NCBI GenBank assembly: GCA_050084985.1
Contig: JBITNC010000001.1
Location: 62,620,001 to 62,684,000, forward strand
Length of the DNA: 64,000 bases
Reading direction: 5' to 3'
DNA from: Nageia nagi
Lineage: Eukaryota; Pinophyta
Shown here piece after piece: positions 11,784-24,169 of this stretch; the stretch's first letter is position 1; the number at the start of each line of letters is the position of its first letter. The notes under the pieces are model-generated. The model saw only the letters and a program-made list of their open reading frames with translations. It was not told the origin of the DNA and did no database searches. The position numbers and the translations under genes are program-made.

Positions 11784-12500
11784 GTGCCTAGGTTAGATCC
11801 TTCATTTATCATGCATAATTTTCCATTAAAAGCAAATGCCAAGCCAATTAAGCAAAAGCCTATAAATATGCATCCTTCCAAGGCCTTGTTAGTAAAAAAG
11901 AATATTGAAAAATACTTACAAGCAAGATTCATAGAGCCTATTAAATATTCTAATTGGATGTCTAATATTGTTCCTATTACTAAACCATCTAATGAAATAT
12001 GGGTATGTATCAATTTTCATGATATCAATAATGCTTGTCCTAAAGATTATTTTCTATTACCCAATATTGATATGATTATTGATAGCATAGCTAGCCATGA
12101 TATGTTATCATTTATGGATGGTTTTTTTGGTTAGAATCAAATTTTAATTAATCATATAAAATGATATAAAATAGATTTCACAACCCCTTTTGGACTAAAA
12201 AATGCAAGTGTTACATATCAAAGAGCGTTCCATAAGCACATTCACAAAATAGTAGAGGTTTATGTTGATGACATCCTTATCAAATCAATGCAAGGTCAAG
12301 ACCATCTCCAAGACCTTGAAGAGGTATTTGACATTTTACAAAGGTACAAATTAAGACTCAAACCTTCAAAGTGTGCATTTGGAGTTACTTTTAAAAATTT
12401 GTTAGGGTTCATGGTTTCAAATAGAAGAATTGAGGTAGATCCTAAGAAAGTAAAAGCCATTAGTGATATGCCTCCTCCTTAAAACTTGAAACAACATAGA
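11784..12500 (+). pseudogene. Gypsy 1 reverse transcriptase
   Basis: RT starts with LDPSFIMHNFPLKANAKPIK, continues with YLQARFIEPIKYSNWMSNIV and the VCINFHDINNACPKDYFLLP block, and has MLSFMDGFFG at 12100-12133. The catalytic YVDD box is intact as VYVDDILIKS near 12260-12290. FGVTFKNLLGFMVSNRRIEV closes the domain. A stop at 12133 (Gln expected) and a shift before YVDD break it. Confidence 0.88.
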
Positions 12501-12559
12501 AGCCTTTAAGGAAAGATAAAATCAATTAGGAGGTTCTTCTAATAGCTAGGGGATAAGTG

Positions 12560-12975
12560 TAGATCATTCACTCACTTAAGAAAAATTCCATGTTTGTATG
12601 GGATGTGAATTGCCACAAAGCATTTGAAGATATCAAGCAATATTTACTCAATCCCCCTATCCTTTTTCCTATGGATTTTTTCCAACCTACCTACTTATAT
12701 ATTTTAGCCTCCTTGTATGCCATAGGAACCATGTTGTGTCAAAACATTAAAGATAACAAGGAGAGGGCCATCTATTATCTAAGCAAGATATTGATTGATT
12801 ATGACACAAGGTACACTCCTATGGTGAAGATTTACTTTGCTATGATATTTACTACTAAAAAATTAAGGCATTACTTGTTATGTTGCACCACATATGTTGT
12901 TAGTCTTATTGATCCTTTAAAATATTTATGGCTAAACAACACTTATCAGGTAGATTTGCAAAATGGTTAATGTTA
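12560..12975 (+). pseudogene. Gypsy 1 RNase H
   Basis: The connection/RNase H region begins near 12590 with FVWDVNCHKAFEDIKQYLLN. It includes the catalytic-region word YLYILASLYAIGTML and then RAIYYLSKILIDYDTRYTPM, all standard for Ty3/Gypsy RNase H. It is open for about 126 codons. The usual D-S at the first acidic site reads ILAS, so the catalytic Asp is probably lost. Confidence 0.82.
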
Positions 12976-13187
12976 TTGCAAGAATTTGATATTAATGTGG
13001 TGAAACAAAAATCCATTAAAGTATAGGCAATTATAGATCTAATATCATATTTCCCTTAGGAAGGTGAGGAGGTGGTCTATGAAGAATTTATTGATATTTT
13101 TGAGGAAGATCCATGATGCTAGTAGCTTGATTACCTATCAAAAGGGCATCAAACATGTGACTTTGAGGAGATCTCTATCCATAATGA

Positions 13188-14010
13188 TTATATTTGTCTT
13201 CTAGAAGATGAGTCTATAGTATTGAACCTATATTTCGATGGTTCTAAATGCATTTGTAGAGTAGGGGTAGGTATTTTTTTGGTCTCTACTACTAATAAAT
13301 TAATACCTATTGCATATAAATTGGATTTCAAATGCACTAATAATATGGTTGAGTATGAGACTCTAATATTGGGATTGAAGGTGACTTTAGAAATAAAAAT
13401 CATAGATATAGAAATTTATGGGGATTCACAACTTCTGGTCAATCAATTGAAGGGTAGTTATGATACCAAAGATGAGAAACTAAAGCCTTATAGGGTGGTT
13501 GTGATTGAGTTACTGGACAACATTAATAGATATACTATTGATAACATTCCTAGGACTAATAATAGATATGCAGATGCTATGGCAAGTGTAGCCTCTATGC
13601 TACTATTTAAGCTTGAAGATGAGGAGACCATTCTCACTATTTGTAAGTTAATTTTTCCATCCTACATAACTCATTTTCATTCTATTTTATCCTATCTTAT
13701 TACCAATGGTGATGCTTTTCAAGATTGGTACTTTGATATCTATCACTACTTAAAAGACCAAAGCATTCCTTTTAGATATACTAGGAACTATAGATTAAGA
13801 TTGAGAAGGATTGCTATGAAATATGTTATTATTGGTGATGTTTTATATAGAAGATCCTTTGATGGTTTCTTGTTGAGATATTTAACATATGATGAGATAG
13901 CTATTGATTTAGAGCAAGCTCATGATGGATTATGTGATTATCATTTTCATGCTAAAGCTCTTTATAAAAAGATCTTGAGAATAGGGTACTATTGGGTCAC
14001 TATAAAATAA
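13188..14010 (+). pseudogene. Gypsy 1 second RNase H (aRH) and integrase zinc finger
   Basis: This is the longest open frame in the window (262 codons from 13222). LYFDGSKCICRVGVGIFLV, then CTNNMVEYETLILGLKVTLE, IYGDSQLLVNQLKGSYDTKD and IPRTNNRYADAMASVASML form a complete archaeal-type RNase H with Asp, Glu, Asp and a final Asp in place. This is the second RNase H typical of Tat elements. The tail VLYRRSFDGFLLRYL...AHDGLCDYHFHA enters the integrase HHCC finger. Its survival without stops stands out against its neighbours. Confidence 0.88.
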
Positions 14011-14650
14011 GATTATCAAACTCATGTGAAAGTATGTGTGCAATGACAAAAGCATGCAAACTTAGAAAAATAACCTACTCAAGAACTCAATTCTATTATT
14101 TCTCCATTACCCTTTGCTACTTGGGGCATAGATTTGATTGGTATGATTAATCCTCCATCTAGAGAAGGACACAATTTTTTCATCATATCTACAAAATATA
14201 CTACCAAGTGGGTGGAATCATCCCCATGAATTCAATAGTATAATAAAAGATTATTACATTCCTTACATAATACATCATCACTAGATTTGGTGTGCCACAA
14301 AGGTTGATCATGGATAATGGTCCAAATTTCAAGGGCAAAGATATGCAAGCATTTTGTAAAAAATTTCACATCACAACAACCTTTTCTTTAGTTTACTATC
14401 CTGAAGGAAATGGTCAAGTTGAAGCAACAAACAAGACACTTAAAAGTATTCTTGCCAAAACATGGGATACATATGAAAGAGATTGGCATGAGCAATTACC
14501 ATATGCACTATGGGCCTACATAACTAGTTTCTAAACAACCACTAGGGTAACCCCATTTTCATTGGTATATAGAGATGAGGCCATTGTCCCACATGAGTTA
14601 GATATTCCTTTTCTTAGGATCCATATCAAGCATTTTTATGCTTGAATAAC
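14011..14650 (+). pseudogene. Gypsy 1 integrase core
   Basis: The second finger Cys pair has decayed (CVQ.QKHANLEK). The core shows the first Asp in WGIDLIGMINPPS, the second in LIMDNGPNFKGKDM (about 14310) and the catalytic Glu in YYPEGNGQVEATNKTLKSIL (about 14400-14460). HEQLPYALWAYITSF follows, then a Gln-to-stop change. The remaining C-terminus fades out near 14640. Confidence 0.85.
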
Positions 14651-14804
14651 ACAACTCTATACCCTTGCAAAATAATTCATATCAAACACAAGGGCACAAC
14701 TTCTTTTTATTTTTTGTATAGATCCAAGTAGAACATGACATTGATGATGTGCTTGACTATCAGCATGACATCAATTATGTACAAAAAAAACTTAATAGTC
14801 TAAT

Positions 14805-15355
14805 ATCTTCAAATCATGGACATAAAAATGCATGATCATTGATGGCCAATGAAATAGCCAATGAGAGTTCCCTCACTTAAAAGTAAACTGATGATACTAC
14901 CATGAGCAATTTGTTGACATTAGATCATCTCCAATGGATGATACATTTTGTTGTGTATCCAAATGGTTCTTTACTTTGAACCCATCTAAATCATACTATC
15001 TTTAGATCATGGACATAAAAATGCATGATTTTTGATGTCCCATGAAATAGCTAGTGAGAGTTCCCTCACTTAAAAGTAAATTGATGATACAATCATTAGC
15101 AATTTGTTGATATTGGATCATCTCCAATAGATGATACATTTCACTATGTATCCACATGTTTTTTTACTTTGAACCAATCCAAAGAATAATGTCTTTAGAT
15201 CATAGAAATTCAAATGTATGATCATCGATGACCATCGATATGACTAATGAGAGTTCCCTCACTTCAAAGATAAACTGGTGATGCAACCATAAGTAAGATT
15301 GCTAACATTGGATCATATTTGATGGATGACATAGCTTACTATGCATCCATACCTT
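14805..15355 (+). repeat. Tandem array of a 193-bp unit before the 3' LTR
   Basis: Three copies start at 14805, 14998 and 15191 with a constant period of 193 bases. Each begins like ATCTTTAGATCATGGACAT and contains GAGAGTTCCCTCACTT, a GATGATACAA-like word, TTGGATCATCTCCAAT and GATGATACATTTC. The copies drift independently and the third is shortest. Hypervariable tandem repeats between integrase and the 3' LTR are known for Tat elements. Confidence 0.9.
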
Positions 15356-15893
15356 TATTTTCTAGCTAAAATTTAATTGTAGGAACATAGATCCAAAAGA
15401 ACAAAAGAAAATTATAGTCAAAACCAAGGTGCTAGCACCATGCTCACTATCTTTCAATCCAATGATGATGTACATTTCATTACCATTTCCATGTATCCAA
15501 AGTACAACCTCTCTATTTCAAAGCATGGACATAAGTGCATTATCTTCCCAAGTATCTGACACAATGGAATGATCATATTCATGATCGAAATAGTATAAAG
15601 GAGGCACATCATATCATCCATCTCTAGCCTTAGATATGGATTTCTATAGTCATCCAAACATCATCCAAATAGTATTCCTAAAGACAACTTCTTCAATAGC
15701 TTTTGCATTGGCTACTCTACTTAAGGATATCTCCTAGGGCACCCAAGTCATAAGAGGAGAAACATAAGTACCCTCATCATCATTTAGTCAACATTAGAAA
15801 AAGGATAATAAAATTTTCTTCTATACTTCTTGTACACTTCTTCTTTGGACATGTAATTTCATTGCTTCAATCACATATCCAAAGAATGGAAAA
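15356..15893 (+). other. Gypsy 1 3' untranslated region
   Basis: Non-coding stretch between the tandem array and the 3' LTR. The last bases before the LTR (AAAGAATGGAAAA) are purine-rich and may be the decayed polypurine tract. No gene is recognised on either strand. Confidence 0.5.
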
Positions 15894-16536
15894 TGTAGAT
15901 GCCTCAAAATGAATCTTTTTATATTTAATAAATAATTTTAATCCCTTAACAATGTATTATTTAAAAGGGATTAAAAATGTATAAGAAAGGTGTAGGCCAT
16001 GTATTTGACCCTTGTGTAATGTACAAGAGGTTAAAATATCAAATTCATGCAAACTTGTATCATATATAAAGGCATCATTTGATGACCTATAGATCATGAG
16101 TGAATCATGGGCTAATAATCATTTCAAGCTAATACAAGGATTATCAAATAAAGATCATTTGAAGGATTGCAACTTTATTTATCTTTTTATATTGCATGTT
16201 TGTTATTCTATAAGTTTGCATGTATGTTCATCATTTGATTATTCGCTAATTTGCTCATCACTACATTCTTGTTCACATTTATAATTCCACTAATCTTATG
16301 ACACTAGTGGCATGTCAATTCTAGGGTGATAATGGTGTACTTTTCCATAAATGTATGCTCTCTCCTTTGTGCATTTCTTGATTAATGAAATGAATATAGA
16401 ATCTAAGTAACAATAATGCATTCCTGTTACATGTTATTATCATATTTTATGATATATGCATAAATATTTATAAAGTAGTCCTAATAGTGCATTAATTAAC
16501 TACATAAACAATTATATGCATCATTTTAGATCTACA
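15894..16536 (+). repeat. Gypsy 1 3' LTR
   Basis: This 643-base partner of 8197-8841 starts TGTAGATGCC and ends ATCTACA. Differences from the 5' copy are mostly C/T and G/A transitions plus small indels, so the insertion is old. The flanking AATAT is the probable target duplication. Confidence 0.92.
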
Positions 16537-16559
16537 AATATAAATTTTCTTAGGAAGAG

Positions 16560-18660
16560 ATGTGAGGTGGGCTCCTCAAAATGAATATCTTGGAATTATG
16601 TGGTAATAAAATGGGGATGAAGGTGTTGAAAAAAGTCTTTGGTAACTCTATCTCCAACCTTGATCCAATTAAGACAAGCTCCAAGTGGGGTACCTTTAGC
16701 TTCATACAAATCATCCTTTTTTACTTCATGATTAAGAGAAACAACATAAGCCTAAGTAGGTTAGCTAAATGAGTTAGCCTAAAAGCTTTGAGTGGATTGA
16801 GCTAGCTCTTCCTTGATAAGTAAGTTGGATTTGCATCTTATCTTTGTAAACTCCACCTCCAACATGCATAAGACCTTAATGGTGCAAATTATATAATTAT
16901 TCCATAATTGAATCCAACTAGAAGAACTAGAGGTTTTGGTAATTAAATTCTAAATCCATTAAATGTGAGCTCTCATAGAAAAATACTACAAAAAGTAAGT
17001 ATTCAAGTCAAATGACAAGCAAAAAAAGTAAGTTGGAGCTTGCCAATGAGCAATAGAAAAGAGGATTTGGGAGTGATGATAGAGTGTTGTGTTAGGGAAA
17101 CAGACATAAATGAGAAGGAAGGGGAAATCCATTCAAAATGAAAAAAATCATACTCAAAAATCATAGCATGATCAATACATTTGAGAATGCAATCTTCATT
17201 GGATTTTAAATATGAATAGGTAAACCATTAAGCTTTAGGGAAGTCTGTAGGAGAAAATATGTAATTAGGGTAAAAAATGATAAGCTTATCGCTTGTCTAA
17301 ATTCCCCCTCATAGAAGACTTATTTTTCTTATCTAAGTACTTTTCAACCATATTGAAATCCCCACACATAATCTCGATGGTGAAGTGTAGTGAAAGAGTG
17401 AGCCAACACCATATCGTGTTTCTCTCTTACACATCATTGGAAGCATAAATATTGGTGATGTCAAAAGGATTTGCAAATACCTCAAGTATAACCCATACAA
17501 TTTGATTAGAGGGATCAACATACCAAAAAATATTATTACACTTCCACTCAAGAGAAATGAAAATGATTGCTCCCCCTCCCAAAATCCTAATTGGTGTGAA
17601 TGAAAGGGCCTCTTAGCTATAGAAATGTACTAGTGCACTACAAAATAAAATCAACAACTTTGACTTCATACAAATAAACAAAATCCAACATTCCATAAGA
17701 GTTAGTGATATTATCAAGCTCACTATGGACTGTGTATTTATAGGTTAGGTCTATCAACCCTATAATGTTCCATAAAATAATAATCATTGGGAAATATTAG
17801 AAATTTGAAATCCATGACATCCTTAGAGTAATCCAAAATATGTAAAGATTCAAATGAGTTACTATCACCTTGTGTTTATCCTAAGGACTCACCCATCTAT
17901 TTATACTTCTCTACAAGTTCATGTTGAACATCCCTATGAGGATTTATAGACCAATAAAGTTTGATAGAGGAGTTTTCCTACACATTAGAAGTAAGGGGTG
18001 AAAAAGACACTATATAGGTGAAAGAGGGACTATACTAGATAGAATTCACAAAAGGGTCATGAGTAGATACCTAAACATTATTCACTGCTAGGGGTGGTTA
18101 TATCATAGGGTTGACTCAATAGGATTGCATGTTATCTTGATGAACATGTGCAATATATGATGGATTACTAGTTGCAACCTATTGCATATTATGAATATCC
18201 ACACTCTGTTACACATTATTATGGTTGTGATGACTAGGGATGATTTTACACTACTACTTCCCATATTTGCTTTAGTTTATTAGAGGAGAAGATAAGGGTT
18301 GGTTGATAATATGTTTCTCCTTATACCTACCCACCATGAGAGGGCAATATCAAATTTTATGGTTTAAGGATTGGAAATGAAAGTATGTGTTTATGAGACC
18401 AATAAATTCCACTCATTTATGGAAGGCATCCTCCTTAATATTAACATCTATATACTTAGGAAAATCTCAAGCAAGATCAACTTTCAAACAAACCCTCTTA
18501 AAGGATCGATATCCAACTTCATAAGATATCCAAATAATATTTGTAAAAATTTCCACATGGGGATGGGAAGGATAGGTAATTCAACCCACATAGGTACACC
18601 AATAGTAACTTCATCTTGAACATTAAAACTTTCATTGTAAGGTTACAAAACTAGAATAAA
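16560..18660 (-). mobile_element. LINE (non-LTR retrotransposon) fragment
   Basis: Read on the minus strand from 18660 downward. The ORF1 DUF4283-like word PMWVELPILPIPMWKF lies near 18550-18600. The start of the endonuclease is seen as IIILWNIIGLI near 17760-17790, and the catalytic endonuclease block as IMCGDFNMVEKYLDKK near 17315-17370. At 16610-16720, CLNWIKVGDRVTKDFF matches the linker before LINE reverse transcriptase. The RT itself is absent: homology stops close to the Gypsy 1 LTR, which may have replaced or split it. Stops are frequent. Confidence 0.75.
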
Positions 18661-18868
18661 ATTGCAAACTATCCAAGGGCATTTACTATGAACCTTTTGG
18701 GAATGAGTAGGTAAAAGAAAGAAAACAAGTAGTACTCTTTTGTAAGGTTTTGAATATTTTCTACTTTGATAACATAAGAATCTATACTTGACCAACCCAA
18801 GTATATAGAAGAGTATCATTAGGTATTATACCTAGAAAGTATCCTACTAATGTATGTGATTCAAACCA
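18661..18868. other. Junction between LINE and Copia 2
   Basis: Short AT-rich stretch with no recognised feature. It ends at the left boundary of the Copia 2 LTR; the five bases before that boundary are AACCA. Confidence 0.4.
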
Positions 18869-21584
18869 TGTTAATATTGAGAGATTTTCATTGTTGTTAA
18901 CACATTGAGAAGTATATTGGGTGATGAGATTGAGGTCTAGTAGGTCATTTTATACAATGAGTATGAATATATTCTTATTGGGTGTTTACCAAGGTTGTTA
19001 ATGCATAGTATAAGAATAACTAGTTGATAATAATAGGTATCTAAATGTTGGATGCATGAATACTTAGATGGATGGAGAAAATTGACTAATTCCAACACAT
19101 GAGGTCATTGTATTAAATAGAATTTCAAAAATAACTAAATTTGGTACCCTTGAATGGAAAGTTTCAATAAAATCATACTTAAGTATTCATAAGTGAAGGA
19201 AGATAATTTAAATCTAGCAGATGACATCAATAGAGTAATGGCACTACAAAATGCACTAAGCTTGGTATCTAAGATGAAATGAGCTCAATGGAGATAAAGT
19301 TAAGTATCAATAAGTAAGATGAAAATAAATAATTTTTACAAGTGATGTCATCAAATAGAAGGCCACTCAAAATACTCTAAATCCAAAAATGTACATGAAA
19401 TGCTTCTTGATGATGAAGTTAAGCATCAGTAAGGGAAATATAGAAAAGGAGTTACTGATAAGTGACATCATCAAAATGAAGATATAAAAATATGCATTAA
19501 GTCCTATGTATAGAAAAAAGGGCACAAAGGAGGAAATATTGAGGATTGGTAAGGAGATACATGCCAAAATTACTCTAGTTTTGAGAGTATGTGAATGAAT
19601 TGAATCTAATGGATAACATTCATTAAAGGATAATGTTCAAAAATGCAAAGGTTCTAGAACCTTAGGCAAAGAGACTTGAAGGTGATGAAGTTAAGTATCA
19701 ATAAAGGAGATAAAATAAAGTGTTACTGATAAGAAATGTCAATAATTTTATGACATATAAAAATACATAAGTCCAATGATCAAGTTCAAGAAATAATAAA
19801 GAAAATAAAGCAAAGAAATAAGGTAAGGTATCGACAAGTGACATCAGAATTTCAAAGAGTGCTCAAAATGAACTAAGTTTGGTAGTCCAAAGATGTGATG
19901 ATAACTAAATGAGAAATAAGTATTTAAAAGTAGTAGGAAATAAATGAGAAAATGATATATGATGTTAGGATGATGTAAGCATTAGAAGACAAGGTATAAT
20001 AACACTAATTCTTGTCTATATGAATCTTGGACATGTCAGAGAGAATTTTAGCCATCAGACTAAAGGTTGAAGGATAAGTATCATGTTGGTAACCAAGAAA
20101 AGGTCCCAAATAGTAAGTGAAATTATTGAAGATCATTATAATATATTGGTAAGGAATTTCAAGTGCCAAACTAAAGAGTTAATACTAGATTTGATGTTGG
20201 TAAGCATGTAAGGGAATTGGATAATAACATAAACCAAAAATTAGGTACTGAAATGTAACAAACAATATCAAAAATCATAAAGGAGATACAAAATTCATGG
20301 AGAAAGTATCATAATTGATATTATACATTAAATACATTTGATAATTGTTCTTAATAATTATTAACATTCAATATTTTTTAAAGGAGTGGATTCTTATGCT
20401 TAGGAGTTATTGTGTAACTAAAAAATTGTTATTTTCATATTGAAATGAAGTTTACATCTAGAGAAGATGATTACACACATCTATAACTACTAAAGATGTA
20501 TATGGAGGGTTTATTATTTCCAATAGAAGTTACAAGAGTTGAGTAATGAGTATCATATTGTTAAGGAACATATTGAGATGATGAGGTTGTCATAAGGAAG
20601 AATGAAAAATGAAAATATACCATGAGGGAGATGTATTATACAAAAAGAACTGAGTAAATTATAGTAGTGTTTTGATGTATGTAATAATGCATATACTGTC
20701 AATAAAGTGTAAATAGTTATAGATTAGCTAATATGAAAGGGAAGTGGCTATTAATAATGTTAAAAAGATTCAAACAAAGATAGCTGAGAGAGTGAAGGTC
20801 TAAGAGCTAGACTATTGAGGGTATTTGAGTAAGGGTTTGACAATTCATTGTCAATTTTTTTTAAACTATTGATTCATCAAGTTGGTGCTTTGCAAGATGG
20901 ACTAGTGTTCCTTCTAGTTGCTACTAGTAAACAAAGGGTTGGTTATTATTTCAATTGCAATTAATAAACTTGAGGTTGGTGCTCCATTTGGTTGGTAGTG
21001 GTAAACTAATTGTAAAGTTGGTTCTTTGCAATGGCCATATTTGGAACATGATATAATCAATCTTATCTGAGGATGTAGCTAGATTAGTTAACCTCATTAT
21101 ATCTTGTGTTGTATGATGTATTCTTATGGTGCTTGCACTATTTAGTTTTATGTCTACACTATTTTAACTAGTAAAGTGATATGTTCTTTGGTAATCAATC
21201 ATTAGATCCCTACTATTAGAAATCACAAGGGGCTTACTAAATCAAGTTGAGTGTCAACACTATCCAACATGCATAATTATGATATATATAATATTGATCA
21301 ATGCTTACATTCTTACTCATTATAGATAACACCTACACTAGTAAGTTCTTGATGTTTGCATCAAAGCCTTTCATTTTTATTAGAATTATTAATTATATAT
21401 TAATCTAATGGGTGGCATAAATATGCCTTTTTACTCCCCTCTCTCTCATAATACCTACTTTATAGCTAAGAATCATTATTTTATTTCATTTTTGTAAATG
21501 AAATGTAGTTATTTACTCCTTTCTAATTAAGTTTTAATTTATCACACTGATTCATTCTCCTCTTAGTGTCACTTGGAGCTCAAC
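18869..21584 (+). repeat. Copia 2 5' LTR, unusually long
   Basis: Starts TGTTAATATTGAGAG and aligns with 38559 onward through words such as TTGGGTGTTTACCAAGGTTG and TTGGATGCATGAATACTTAG. It ends near GCTCAACA, directly before the primer-binding site. The span is about 2.7 kb, long for Copia, and part could be inserted material because the 3' copy is cut off after about 950 bases. The LTR contains a ~119-bp tandem array in its first third. Confidence 0.7.
19175..19905 (+). repeat. ~119-bp degenerate tandem array in the Copia 2 LTR
   Basis: The recurring word AAGTTAAGTATCAATAAG or variants marks each unit at about 19180, 19301, 19420, 19539, 19691 and 19830. Spacing is close to 119 bases, with one longer interval of about 152. 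Each unit also carries TGACATCAT..A, CTCAAAATGCACTAA and GATGAAG. The same array with the same irregular spacing recurs at 38870-39500, so it predates this insertion. Confidence 0.8.
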
Positions 21585-21587
21585 AAT

Positions 21588-21600
21588 TAGTATTAGAGCC
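21588..21600 (+). promoter_or_regulatory. Copia 2 primer-binding site (initiator tRNA-Met type)
   Basis: TAGTATTAGAGCC is TGGTATCAGAGCC with two transitions (G to A, C to T). TGGTATCAGAGC is the usual complement of the initiator tRNA-Met 3' end in plant Copia elements. It lies a few bases after the LTR end, as expected. Confidence 0.85.
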
Positions 21601-21639
21601 AAGTTCCTTTAATAGGTCTAATCCACTAATGGTGATCCA

Positions 21640-23225
21640 CAGAGTGACACTATGGCAATTGGAGATGGTCTTTCATATAAAAAGCCATATTTTTTATGGA
21701 AGTAATTATGGATTTTGGAGACTCATAATGCAAACATATCTTTGTTCATTGGGATTTGAAATATGGAAAGTGTAGAATCAAGATATACAACTCCTTTTAC
21801 TCTTCCAACTAATGTAGTTGGTAAGAAACTCTATGAAAATGATTCTAAAGCAAATCATGTAATTATAAGTGGACTATTTAATGGGAAGCTAGTAAATATT
21901 ATGGGATGTAAATCTACCAAAGTAATATGGGATAAATTGCAAAGAATACATGAAGGTGATGACAAGATAAAAGGGGTTACCTTGTAAATGTTTAAATCTC
22001 AATTTGAAGGGTTGAAGATGAATGGTGAAGAGGATATTATAGTCTATATGTTAGAGTTAATGAGATTATTAATTCCATTAGAGGATTAGGAGAGAAGATT
22101 GAAGATAAAGTGATTTTAAAGAAGATCTTAATATCATTCCCACCTATATTTGATGCCAAAGTATCAACTATTAAAGAAGCAAAGGATTTAAATGCATTCC
22201 TTTTGGATGAAATGCATGGATCATTAAATTATTATGAAATGAGAATTGATAAGACCAAATATAATGATAAGGAGGTTATTTTTAAAGCTACCAAGAGTTC
22301 TAAATTTAGAAAAGATTTAGATGAAGATTCCATCAAACTTTATTAGAAAGCTTAAGAGGGGTAAAGGAAAATACAAAGGTAAGATCCCTTTCAAATGATT
22401 TAGTTATGGAGGCATTGATAATTTTTCAAGAAAATTCCCTATAAAGATAGAAATGATAATGATGATTATGTAAGTAAATTTAGAAGTGATAATTATAAGA
22501 ATAGGACTAGGAACTTTAGAAAAGCTAGCAATAAGAAGAAAATTTTTATCTCTCAAGAAAATGAAAGTGATTATGATGAAAATAAAAGAAATGAATCATA
22601 AGGTGATCATGATGAATCTCTATTTATGGCTTTTGAATCTAATATTAAATAATATGAGACCATCTAAGAGCTTGAATATGATGAGGTAAAGGCTGAAGTA
22701 GATTGGGAAGGTGAACTCATCTCTACTATGGAAGATCTTGATATAGAAAGAAAGAAGAACATGAAAATGAGCAAGAAACTATATAAAATTAGTAACAAAA
22801 TTTAAGATTTTTTAGTTTATTTAGCTGAGACTAAAGTAATAGAAGAAAATTTGCAAATTCAACTAGCTAATAGAGTTATTGCATGTCATAATCTTGAAGA
22901 GGAAATAGTTAGCTTAAGAAATGAGATTGAAATGGTTTCCACACAAGATAATGCAAGATACAAGCTACAAGCTATAAGTTCAACAAAAGATCAAAATAAT
23001 TAAATGAGATACTAAATTCAAAAAGGCACCTAATGATTAATTCTGGTTTGGTATTTGAAAAAGAAAAACCTTAAGTTCAATAAATGAAGAGAAACCTAAA
23101 TTTGAACATAAGACACCTCATCCAAAGAAAGAAATGAAAGATATTAGTAAGGATATAAAGATAAATACCATCCAACCTATAAAATAAAAGCTATTGATCA
23201 TGATGGATTAAAAAGATTCGATTCA
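21640..23225 (+). pseudogene. Copia 2 gag, N-terminal part
   Basis: Gag opens near 21650 with LEMVFHIKSHIFYGSNYGFW, a UBN2-type start (family: P.F.G.NY..W). It continues with SKANHVIISGLFNGKLVNIM, STKVIWDKLQRIHEGDDKIK and EAKDLNAFLLDEMHGSLNYYEMR. The zinc knuckle at 22400-22440 reads FSYGGIDNFSRKFP, so Cys and His ligands are mutated. A long coiled-coil-like acidic region follows to about 23200, where the nested element starts. Confidence 0.85.
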
Positions 23226-23710
23226 TGTAGATTCTTGCAAGAGACCAAAATAGATCTCCAAAATTATTTTTCACAACACATAAGTAAATCAATGGAAGAA
23301 TAAAATTCACAACAAGAATTCTTTATTCTTTTGAATCTATAATGATTCTTCAAAAGGATTACAATAAGCTTATATAAAGCATCTTTTTTCCTCTTTCTAA
23401 TTTAAAAAAAGCCTAAAATATAACTTAGATGATGCCCAAAATGGAGACATGATTCCACTACTCAATACATGCAATTATTCTTAAATTATAACTAAAAGTA
23501 AAACCAAAATTCAAGCTATATGATAAGCATTTTAGGCCTCAAAATTTTCTCCTTTAGGAGAGATAACAATCTTGTAGATTTTTTGATTCTACATGATTTA
23601 AAAAAACAACAAGCTCAAAATGATATCAGCATCAAAAATTACATCCTTTAGAAGTTGGAGTATTATTCTATTGCATAAAAAAAGTGTAACTAGATATTGC
23701 AGGTGCATCA
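23226..23710 (-). repeat. Non-autonomous element, extra LTR copy
   Basis: This 485-base copy runs from TGTAGATTCTTGC to GCAGGTGCATCA in plus reading. It shares GATGATGCCCAAAATGGA and CATTTTAGGCCTCAAAATTT with the next copy and abuts it head to tail. Confidence 0.8.
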
Positions 23711-24169
23711 TAACAGATATCTAAAATTGTTTTTCACAACACACAAGTAAATCAATGGAAGAATAAAATTCATAATAATAATTCTTTATTCTTTTGAATT
23801 TACACTAATTCTTCAAAAGGATTACAATAATCTTTTATAAGGCATCTCTTTTCCTCTTTTTAATTTTAAAAAAGCCTAAAATATAGCTTAGATGATGCCC
23901 AAAATGAAGCCATGCATCCACTACTCAATACATGTAATTATTCTAAAAATAGAACTAAAAGTAAAATCAAAATTTGAGCTATATGACAAGCATTTTATAC
24001 ATCAAAATTTTCTCCTTTAGGATATATAACAATCATGTAGGTTCTTTGATTTTGTGTGGTTTAACAAAAGGGCTCAAAATGATATCGAGATCAAAAGTTA
24101 CACCCTTTAGAAGTTGGAGTATTATTCTACTACATAAAGAAAGCATAATTAGATATTGCAGGTGCATCA
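23711..24169 (-). repeat. Non-autonomous element, 3' LTR
   Basis: This 459-base copy lacks the outer TGTAGATTCCTGCAAGAG edge and ends GCAGGTGCATCA. In element orientation it lies after the internal region, so it is the 3' LTR. Confidence 0.75.

Larger units (their letters stand above)
8197..16536 (+). mobile_element. Ty3/Gypsy (Tat lineage) retrotransposon 1, complete but dead
   Basis: Paired LTRs (8197-8841 and 15894-16536) bound gag, protease, RT, RNase H, a second archaeal-type RNase H and integrase, all on +. The second RNase H between RNase H and integrase is the hallmark of the Tat lineage. The LTR ends are TGTAGA...TCTACA in the 3' copy; the 5' copy starts TATAGA. Flanking 5-mers are GATAT (8192-8196) and AATAT (16537-16541), a target duplication differing by one G-to-A change. 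All coding regions carry stops and frameshifts. Confidence 0.92.
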
